A DNA stretch of 20,787 bases from Planktomarina sp. (GTDB lineage Bacteria; Pseudomonadota; Alphaproteobacteria; Rhodobacterales; Rhodobacteraceae). Positions within the stretch are counted from its first letter, which is position 1. Every line of letters starts with the position of its first letter. Shown in pieces: positions 14,485-20,787 of this stretch. The position numbers were made by a program, and so were the translations under genes. The DNA lies in assembly GCA_022425445.1 (NCBI GenBank), contig JAKMFM010000169.1, positions 1 to 20,787 on the forward strand, written 5' to 3'. The notes below the pieces were generated by a model that saw only the letters and a program-made list of their open reading frames with translations, made no database searches and had not been told where the DNA came from.

Positions 14485-16185
14485 TTACGCGGCAAAATCA
14501 TCAAGCTCAAGCGCATAAAGATCTGCAGCGCCCGCCTGCGCCTGAGCACATAAGGAGGCGGCCTCCGGCAAAAGGCTGTTGATGTAGAACCGCGCCAAGC
14601 GTTGCCGCTTGGATTGCCCAGACATAGAGGCCACTAGATGAAAATACCCACCTAACACCCGAGCAAAGGCTTTTTGATAGGCCACCGAGCCCGCAAACCG
14701 CTCATTGAGCTCCTGAGATACCACCCATTGAGTGGTGGAGCGCAATTGCGCAATTGCGGCCAAAACCGCTTTGCCCAGATCGCTGCTGGAGGCGGAGGCC
14801 AATGCAGCCATATCATCCAGTAAGGCAAAGGCCGCGGCGCCCCCATCCATCATCTTGCGCGCGACAAGATCCATCGATTGAATGCCGTTGGTGCCTTCAT
14901 AAATCGGGGTAATCCGCGCGTCGCGCAGATATTGTGCGGCTGCGGTTTCCTCAACAAAACCCATGCCACCGTGAATTTGCACCCCAAGATCGGCCACTGC
15001 AACGCCTGTGTCGCTGCCAAAGGATTTGGCAATGGGTGTCAAAAACGCCGCGCGTGCCTGCCAATCGGCATCGCCTGTGGCCTTGGCCATATCGATCGCA
15101 ATTGCGCAGGCCACTCCAATGGAGCGCGCCGCAAAAATATCGGCTTTCATCTGCGCCAGCATCCGCCGCACATCGGCGTGATCAATAATGGTTCCAGTTC
15201 CATCAGCAATGGGCGAACGCCCCTGCTTGCGATCCATCGCATAGGCCAGCGCATGTTGGTAGGCGCCCTCAGCCACTCCCACGCCTTGCATCCCTACGGC
15301 CAATCGGGCGTTATTCATCATCGTAAACATGCAGGCCATGCCGTTGTGTTCTTCGCCCACAAGCCAACCGGTTGCGCCAGAAAACTCCATGACAGCGGTC
15401 GGACTGCCGTGAATGCCCAGCTTATGCTCCAAGCTGACGCAGCGCAGATCGTTGCGCGCGCCAAGACTGCCATCGGCATTGGGGATAAATTTTGGCACCA
15501 AAAATAGGCTGATCCCTTTGGGTCCGGGCTTGGCACCCGGAAGCCGGGCCAAAACCAAATGGCAGATATTTTCCGCCACATCATGTTCTCCCCAAGTGAT
15601 GAAGATTTTCTGACCCGCAATTATATAGCTGCCATCGGCTTGCGGCTCGGCCTTTGTGCTCAATGCGCCAACATCGGAGCCGGCATGGGGCTCTGTCAGG
15701 TTCATTGTTCCGGTCCATTCACCAGAAATCAGTTTTGGCAAATACAGGGCCTGAATTTCGGCATTGGCGTGGTGTTCCAACGCTTCAATTTGCCCCTGCG
15801 ACAGAAGCGGACAGAGATTGAGAGAGATACAGGCGCCACACATCATATCATGCATCGCTGTGTTCAAAGCCATTGGCAGGCCCATGCCGCCGTGCTCAGG
15901 CGCGGCGGAAATACCCACCCAACCACTTTCGGCGATCGCAGCATAGCCATCGGCAAAGCCCGGAGGGGTACGCACAACGCCGTTTTCCAATCTGGCAGGG
16001 TGCAAATCACCTGGCCTTTGCAGCGGCGCCATCACCGTATCGCACATCTTGCCACATTCGCTCAAAACCGCATCTGTCAAATCCTGCGTCGCTTCAGAAA
16101 AGCAGGCATTCGCAACCACCGGTGCCAAGGGCACCACTTGGTCGAAAATGAACTGATATTCGCTGACAGGGGCTTGATAGGGCAT
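14485..16185 (-). CDS. Acyl-CoA dehydrogenase, DmdC-like subfamily
   Basis: An FAD-dependent alpha,beta-dehydrogenase of acyl-CoA that hands electrons to ETF. At 566 residues it belongs to the large subgroup with a C-terminal extension that includes DmdC, the 3-methylmercaptopropionyl-CoA dehydrogenase of dimethylsulfoniopropionate demethylation. The opening MPYQAPVSEYQFIF is typical. The FAD/substrate region MNLTEPHAGSDVGAL is at about 161-175, QKIFITWGEHD at 192-202, and the probable catalytic base is Glu430 in PIYEGTNGIQ. Roseobacters carry several paralogs of this kind with different acyl-CoA preferences, so dmdC is not assigned. The GGAG element precedes the ATG by about 8 nt. The MBL hydrolase gene follows directly. 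Confidence 0.88.
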   Translation of the reverse strand: MPYQAPVSEYQFIFDQVVPLAPVVANACFSEATQDLTDAVLSECGKMCDTVMAPLQRPGDLHPARLENGVVRTPPGFADGYAAIAESGWVGISAAPEHGGMGLPMALNTAMHDMMCGACISLNLCPLLSQGQIEALEHHANAEIQALYLPKLISGEWTGTMNLTEPHAGSDVGALSTKAEPQADGSYIIAGQKIFITWGEHDVAENICHLVLARLPGAKPGPKGISLFLVPKFIPNADGSLGARNDLRCVSLEHKLGIHGSPTAVMEFSGATGWLVGEEHNGMACMFTMMNNARLAVGMQGVGVAEGAYQHALAYAMDRKQGRSPIADGTGTIIDHADVRRMLAQMKADIFAARSIGVACAIAIDMAKATGDADWQARAAFLTPIAKSFGSDTGVAVADLGVQIHGGMGFVEETAAAQYLRDARITPIYEGTNGIQSMDLVARKMMDGGAAAFALLDDMAALASASSSDLGKAVLAAIAQLRSTTQWVVSQELNERFAGSVAYQKAFARVLGGYFHLVASMSGQSKRQRLARFYINSLLPEAASLCAQAQAGAADLYALELDDFAA

Positions 16186-16272
16186 TAGGAACTCCGAGGA
16201 TGGGGCAATCGATTAGAAGCGTCATACCCAAGCCGCTGGTACAAGGAAATAGCTATCGCCCGAAACGCCGCG

Positions 16273-16842
16273 TCAGGCCCGGCCTGCTTGCCCCGACAAC
16301 AAGGTTGGATCGACCCCGATTGAGGTCAGAGCCGCTGCCCATTTGGCATCATTATCTGGGTTAAAAACCAAGTCGAACTCCGCGTCGCAAATCAACCAAC
16401 CGTTGGCGCGAATTTCGGCCTCCAGCTGCCCCGCCGCCCAGCCCGCATACCCCAGCGCCAGCAAACTTGTCTTCGGCCCCAAACCCCGTGACAAATCTTT
16501 GATCGCATCCACTGTGGCCGTGACCGCAAAACGTTCGTCAATCCGCAAGGTATCAGGATCGCCAATATAGTCTGCGGAATGAAGCAAAAACCCGCGCGAG
16601 GGCTCGACCGGTCCGCCAAAATGCACCGCAACCTCCGGTGTTGCCGCGCCAAAGGGGATATCGAGGTGTCCAAGAAGCGCTTTTAGATCCAAGGCCGCAT
16701 TGGCTTTATTCACAATAAGGCCCATCGCGCCGTCCTCAGAATGGGCGCTGATATAAACGACAGAATGCTCAAATCTCGGATCGCCCATGCCCGGCATGGC
16801 CACCAAGAGCTTTCCTACAAGAGTCGTCTGCACGTCCATCAT
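16273..16842 (-). CDS. YqgE/AlgH family protein (DUF179)
   Basis: A cytosolic protein of the YqgE/AlgH (DUF179) family, which has no settled molecular function; AlgH was named from alginate regulation in Pseudomonas. The conserved blocks are present: TTLVGKLLVAMPGMGDPRFEHSVVYI, GAMGLIVNKA, VHFGGPVEPSRGFLLHS, and the C-terminal LGYAGWAAGQLEAEI followed by NGWL. I chose the ATG at 16842 (MMDVQTTLVGKLL) for family length, giving 189 residues; the ATG at 16887 would add 15 residues (TALVVLHFPIHGLF), and the ATG at 16839 would drop one. No start has a good ribosome binding site. It stands divergent from the DsbD-like gene. Confidence 0.87.
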   Translation of the reverse strand: MMDVQTTLVGKLLVAMPGMGDPRFEHSVVYISAHSEDGAMGLIVNKANAALDLKALLGHLDIPFGAATPEVAVHFGGPVEPSRGFLLHSADYIGDPDTLRIDERFAVTATVDAIKDLSRGLGPKTSLLALGYAGWAAGQLEAEIRANGWLICDAEFDLVFNPDNDAKWAAALTSIGVDPTLLSGQAGRA

Positions 16843-17020
16843 GAAAAGACCATGAATAGGAAAGTGCAAAACAACAAGTGCCGTCATCGAGATTTTTTTG
16901 CATCATGGCGACCTGCGCCAAATTGCGCCGCCTGGCGGTCAAGACAACCACTTACAAAGATGGGCAAGAACAATAAAAAGTGAGTTCGTATTTTTATCCA
17001 AAGGAGTTAGAAGGAGTCCC

Positions 17021-17815
17021 ATGAAACACGCCACGCACAGCATCATAACATCAGTCCTCTGCGCATTTTGCCTGACTTCACCCGCGCTCGCGCAGGATCT
17101 CGACGAGATTATACAGGCCAAGTTGCGGCCAGGGTGGCGTATGGCAAATGGGATCCACATGGCCGCGCTGCAGCTGGATCTGGCGCCGGGATGGAAAACC
17201 TATTGGCGCCAACCTGGCGACAGTGGCCTTGCGCCGCGCTTTGATTTTTCACAATCTGAGGGTGTTCAGACGGTTGAGGTGATTTATCCCACACCAAAAA
17301 TTTCTTGGCTGGGGGGGAGCCGCAACATCGGATATGACACTCGGGTCATTTTCCCGTTGCAACTCTCCTTGGACAACACCGCCGACATAACCTTGATCGG
17401 GCGTATAGAGATCGGTGTGTGCCGCGAGCTATGCATGCCAGTTACTTTGGATCTTTCCACGCGATTGCCCGCACAGGCGCCTGTTGACCGTCTCATTGAA
17501 ACCGCACGAGCAGCAGTGCCAAAACCCGGCACGGGCAAGCTCACCTGTGCGTTTTCGTCAGCGGAAGATGGCATGAAGCTGGAGCTTATCGTGCCATTCG
17601 CAGAGCACGCCTTTGACCATGCAGCAATCGAACTGGACAACCGGCGTCTGTGGGTCGATACGCCGAAACTTGAGCGGCAAGATGGGCGACTGATCATCAC
17701 CGCTCAAATTATGACCCCCACAGGTCAACCCATGGCCATTGGGCGCGACGGGGTGACAACCACCCTATTTGCGCCCAATGGAGCGATCGAATATCGAGGC
17801 TGCTTGGGCGCCTAG
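17021..17815 (+). CDS. Exported protein resembling the DsbD N-terminal domain
   Basis: A 264-residue periplasmic protein, probably a thiol redox or thiol-delivery protein. It has a signal peptide (MKHATHSIITSVLCAFCLTS, then PALAQD, cleaved near ALA-QD). The mature part matches the DsbD alpha-domain pattern: PGWKTYWRQPGDSG at about 57-69, the IGYDTRVIFPL block, and GVCRELCMP with Cys134 and Cys138. E. coli DsbD has a comparable redox pair in its N-terminal domain. No membrane domain or thioredoxin domain follows, so its electron source must be elsewhere. The start is firm: AAGGAG stands 4 nt before the ATG. Its TAG stop overlaps the stop of the convergent RND gene within CTAG. Confidence 0.8.
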   Translation: MKHATHSIITSVLCAFCLTSPALAQDLDEIIQAKLRPGWRMANGIHMAALQLDLAPGWKTYWRQPGDSGLAPRFDFSQSEGVQTVEVIYPTPKISWLGGSRNIGYDTRVIFPLQLSLDNTADITLIGRIEIGVCRELCMPVTLDLSTRLPAQAPVDRLIETARAAVPKPGTGKLTCAFSSAEDGMKLELIVPFAEHAFDHAAIELDNRRLWVDTPKLERQDGRLIITAQIMTPTGQPMAIGRDGVTTTLFAPNGAIEYRGCLGA

Positions 17816-20787
17816 CGCCGCAACTGCCGGGCAAAAATCAAGGCTGATACAGCGTAAAGCAACAACACAACCAGCGCCGACCCACTCAAAAATAGCACAA
17901 GCCCGAGTGGCAAGGGTGACAGATAGGCCGCCAGGGGAAGCCCCATCCAAAACTGCGGCACCGCTCCGCTTACGATCACCGCCCCAAGGGTCGCTCCAAA
18001 AAGAGCAGCCAGGCTGATGACCGCCGCAGCAACGGGCAACCGCGGTCCGCGGCCGCGCCAGAGGCCGCGCAGGGCACGTTTAACGCTCGCCACTTGCGCG
18101 CCCACATCCGCTTGCATAGCCATCAAAGCGGGCACCACGATTAAGACTAAGATCACCCCAAACCCAAGCCCAAAGACCAGCGTTATCACCGTTGGCTTGA
18201 GAAATTGCGCTTGTGACGAAGTTTCATACAGCAAAGGGGACAGACCGAGGACCGTGGTCAGTGTCGTCAGCAACACCGGCCTCAACCGATCTGTTACCCC
18301 ATCAACAATCGCCGGGAACAGACCCCGTTCTTTGGAATATTCATCAATTGTCGTCACCAAAACAATGGAGTCGTTGATAATAATCCCCACCATACCAATC
18401 AGCCCCACGACAGAAAACAGTGAGAGCGGGATGTCGTACCACCAATGGCCATAAATCGTGCCAATCAAGCCGAAAGGAATAATAGCCATCACCACCAAGG
18501 GACGTGTCCAGCTGGAGAAAATCCAAGCCAAAGTCATGAAAATCCCGGCCAAGGTTAAAACCAAACCCCGAGTGGCGTCGTTGCGAAAATCGTCTTCCTG
18601 TTCTGCCAATCCAGCCAGCGTAAAGGCAACTTGAGTTTCCTCAGCAATTTTTGGCAAAACCGTCTCTTTTAATTCCGCGACAATCGCTTGAGCGCGGGCC
18701 GGATCATCCTCGGAAATATCGCCTGTCACCGAAATCACCTGGATGCCATTTTCACGGCGAACCGTCGAAAAGCCAGTGCGCTGTTGTACGCTGACAATAT
18801 CTGCCAGTGGCACATAGCCCCCATTCGGAGTGCGGATCAGCATGCGATCGGTAAAATCAGCCGTCAGCTCACCGGCCGGCAGCTCCACACGAATGGTGGC
18901 AGAGCGCGGCCCATCGGGAAAGCTTGCCGCCTCAATACCGTTGAGACGATTGCGCAATACCCGTCCCAAAGCATCGATGGTGAGCCCCAAAGATTGGCCC
19001 TGTGGAGTCAACTCCAACACCAATTCTTCTTTGTCGTAGGAGAGGGTATCCTCAACCGCTGACACTTCTGGGTATCGCGCCAGCGCGGTTTGCAAGGCCT
19101 CAGAGGCGGCTTTAAGTCGGCGCGCATCAGCGCCGGAAAATTGCACATCCAACGCATCACCGCCCGGGCCAGATCGCCAGCCTCGGAAACTAATCGTCTC
19201 TACCCGGGGGTGCCGGATCACCGCATCTTGCAAATCCGCGACAAAGGCAAAGGACGAATAAGATCGCACATCCGCATCAATCAACTCAACGGCAATCGAG
19301 CCCAATTGATCGGCATCTTTGGTATCTGCTCCGGCCAGAGCACGGCCAGTATTGCCGCCAATCTCGGCCATGGAGAAATCCACCGGATTGCGGCCATATT
19401 TTTCTTCGTATTGTCTGCCAACGACTTCTACAGCCGTTTGAAACGCGCGCATTTGCTCTAAGGAATCTTCTCGCGTGGCCCCGGGCGCCATCGCGAAATT
19501 ACCCGTCACCGAGCCGCGCTCTGGCGCATTGAAAAACCGCCACTGGACATCCCCATTGATGAACAGCACCGCTTGACTGGCCAAGGCTACCACCACAGCC
19601 GCAAAGACCGGGTATCGCGCCCAAATGACAAATCGGATGAAAGGGCGGAACAGGTAATATTTGAACCGATCCAGCAAGTAATTCGTGAAATATGACGGCA
19701 TGTCATACCACCGGACTCGCGCGTTCTTGGAAATTGAATGCGCCATGTGATGGGGCAAAACCAAAAAGCATTCCGCCAGAGAGGCAATCAAAACCACAAT
19801 GACAGTAAAAGGAATATCGGCAATCAAATCACCAAATCGCCCGCCAATCGCCACCAAACCGAAAAAGGCAATGACCGTGGTCAGCGTCGCTGAAAAGACC
19901 GGGGTGAACATGCGCTTTGCGGCATTTTCTGCTGCGACAACGGGGCTTTCGCCCAGAACCCGCGCGCGGAAATCCGCGTGTTCTCCCACAACAATGGCAT
20001 CATCGACCACAATCCCAAGGGTAATAATCAAAGCGAAGAGCGAGATCATATTGATCGTCAACCCCGACAGATACATCAGCGCCAAAGCCGCCGCCATGGC
20101 CGCCGGGATTCCCGCCGCCACCCAAAAGGCCGTGCGCACATTCAAAAACAAAAATAGCAGCAAAAGCACAAGCCCCAGCCCCTGCAGGCCATTCTCCAAC
20201 AGCATGGCCAGCCGCGCTGAAATCGCCTCTGATCGCGTGCGGATCAAGTCGATCTTCACATCCGGAGGCAAGGACTCAACCATCGCCGCAGCGGTGGTTT
20301 GCACCTGCTCTTGAATTTCAATCGCATCCCCCTGATCAGAGCGATCAATGCGGATGGAAATGGCCGAGGCATCACCCACGAAATAGGCGCGATCTCGATC
20401 AACCCCCTCTTCCGTCACCCGCGCCACATCTCCCACGGTGAGCGCGGAACCATCAGCATTGGAGCGCAAAACAATCTGCCGGATATCGCGCGCACTGCGC
20501 TTGGCGATGCCTGTGCGAATACGCGCGCTTCCGGCCACATCCCCGGCGGGATCTGCCTCGGCTTCCTCGGCAATGGCACTGGCGATCTGCGCCATGCTCA
20601 CGTCATGACGAATAAGTGACAAACTGTCGACTTCCACAATGGTTGAGGCCGCAGCCACGCCGCGAATGGTTGTGCGGGTCACGCCAACGGCGAAGAGCCG
20701 CGTGACGAATTCATCGGCAAATAGAGCCAATTGCGCCACACCAACTGGTCCGGAAATCACCACGTCTGTGACCCGGTCACGCCAAAC
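17812..20787 (-). CDS. RND-family efflux permease (5' end outside window)
   Basis: An inner-membrane proton-driven efflux pump subunit of the AcrB-like RND superfamily, which would work with a periplasmic fusion protein and outer-membrane channel; the substrate is unknown. The frame is open to the right edge, giving about 991 residues, so perhaps the first 80-120 residues are missing. Hydrophobic clusters group as in RND proteins: a central helix set with ALIITLGIVVDDAIVVGEH, where the paired aspartates are the proton-relay residues of TM4, a periplasmic domain, then a second helix set with GIIINDSIVLVTTIDEY. At the latter site AcrB has the relay Lys940; here the sequence has Asn-Asp, a known variation in some RND branches. 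The C terminus is a hydrophobic tail ending ARQLRR. Confidence 0.92.
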   Translation of the reverse strand, partial: VWRDRVTDVVISGPVGVAQLALFADEFVTRLFAVGVTRTTIRGVAAASTIVEVDSLSLIRHDVSMAQIASAIAEEAEADPAGDVAGSARIRTGIAKRSARDIRQIVLRSNADGSALTVGDVARVTEEGVDRDRAYFVGDASAISIRIDRSDQGDAIEIQEQVQTTAAAMVESLPPDVKIDLIRTRSEAISARLAMLLENGLQGLGLVLLLLFLFLNVRTAFWVAAGIPAAMAAALALMYLSGLTINMISLFALIITLGIVVDDAIVVGEHADFRARVLGESPVVAAENAAKRMFTPVFSATLTTVIAFFGLVAIGGRFGDLIADIPFTVIVVLIASLAECFLVLPHHMAHSISKNARVRWYDMPSYFTNYLLDRFKYYLFRPFIRFVIWARYPVFAAVVVALASQAVLFINGDVQWRFFNAPERGSVTGNFAMAPGATREDSLEQMRAFQTAVEVVGRQYEEKYGRNPVDFSMAEIGGNTGRALAGADTKDADQLGSIAVELIDADVRSYSSFAFVADLQDAVIRHPRVETISFRGWRSGPGGDALDVQFSGADARRLKAASEALQTALARYPEVSAVEDTLSYDKEELVLELTPQGQSLGLTIDALGRVLRNRLNGIEAASFPDGPRSATIRVELPAGELTADFTDRMLIRTPNGGYVPLADIVSVQQRTGFSTVRRENGIQVISVTGDISEDDPARAQAIVAELKETVLPKIAEETQVAFTLAGLAEQEDDFRNDATRGLVLTLAGIFMTLAWIFSSWTRPLVVMAIIPFGLIGTIYGHWWYDIPLSLFSVVGLIGMVGIIINDSIVLVTTIDEYSKERGLFPAIVDGVTDRLRPVLLTTLTTVLGLSPLLYETSSQAQFLKPTVITLVFGLGFGVILVLIVVPALMAMQADVGAQVASVKRALRGLWRGRGPRLPVAAAVISLAALFGATLGAVIVSGAVPQFWMGLPLAAYLSPLPLGLVLFLSGSALVVLLLYAVSALIFARQLRR

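Noticed and set aside
14878..15507. 209-residue + strand frame, and a similar one at 15559-16188
   Set aside because: Both are antisense to the DmdC-like dehydrogenase and are shadows of its codon bias.
1..20787. CRISPR arrays, insertion sequences, tRNA/rRNA genes, phage genes, toxin-antitoxin pairs
   Set aside because: None seen on either strand. Genes are core-type, with similar composition throughout and no flanking repeats.

Overview
The window looks like a stretch of core chromosome from a Rhodobacterales (Roseobacter-group) alphaproteobacterium. The evidence is the content: a PhaB-type acetoacetyl-CoA reductase, a 46-residue aa3-type cytochrome c oxidase subunit IV, a DUF465 (YdcH) peptide, ETF:ubiquinone oxidoreductase, a DmdC-like acyl-CoA dehydrogenase, a long-chain polyprenyl diphosphate synthase and an fdhD-mobA-mobB-moeA cluster. 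The DNA is moderately GC-rich and genes are tightly packed, with many 1-11 nt overlaps and several TTG/GTG starts. I see no insertion sequence, phage gene, tRNA, rRNA or CRISPR array.

Layout. 1-449 (+): 3' part of phaB, then a strong bidirectional terminator shared with a small DUF465 gene (530-706, -). 823-1787 (-): a TrmN6-like methyltransferase coupled to a DUF2007 protein. 1846-2844 (+): polyprenyl diphosphate synthase. After a 366-nt gap without a clear gene, 3211-5737 (-) holds ispE and a secreted TPR protein with a TTG start. 5841-7492 (-): ETF-QO, which carries an apparent one-base deletion just before its Fe-S cysteine cluster. 7802-8272 (+): greA. 8309-11527 (-): fdhD, mobA, mobB and moeA, each joined by a 4-nt overlap. 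11582-12609 (+): azlC-azlD. 12582-13344 (-): oxidase subunit IV and a lipoprotein whose end runs antisense into azlD. 13447-16185 (-): a DmdC-like dehydrogenase followed by an MBL-fold hydrolase. 16273-16842 (-): YqgE/AlgH. 17021-17815 (+): an exported protein resembling the DsbD N-terminal domain. 17812-20787 (-): most of an RND efflux permease that runs off the right edge.

Functionally, IspE makes isoprenoid precursor, polyprenyl diphosphate synthase makes the ubiquinone side chain, and ETF-QO delivers electrons from acyl-CoA dehydrogenases (such as the DmdC-like one here) into that quinone pool. The fdhD/mob/moe operon matures molybdenum enzymes, although no such enzyme is encoded here. 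I did not find a convincing new multi-gene system. The points most worth a second look are the ETF-QO frameshift, the lipoprotein with a possible permuted papain-like His/Cys pair, the FdhD with only one motif cysteine, and several unusual gene-junction arrangements.
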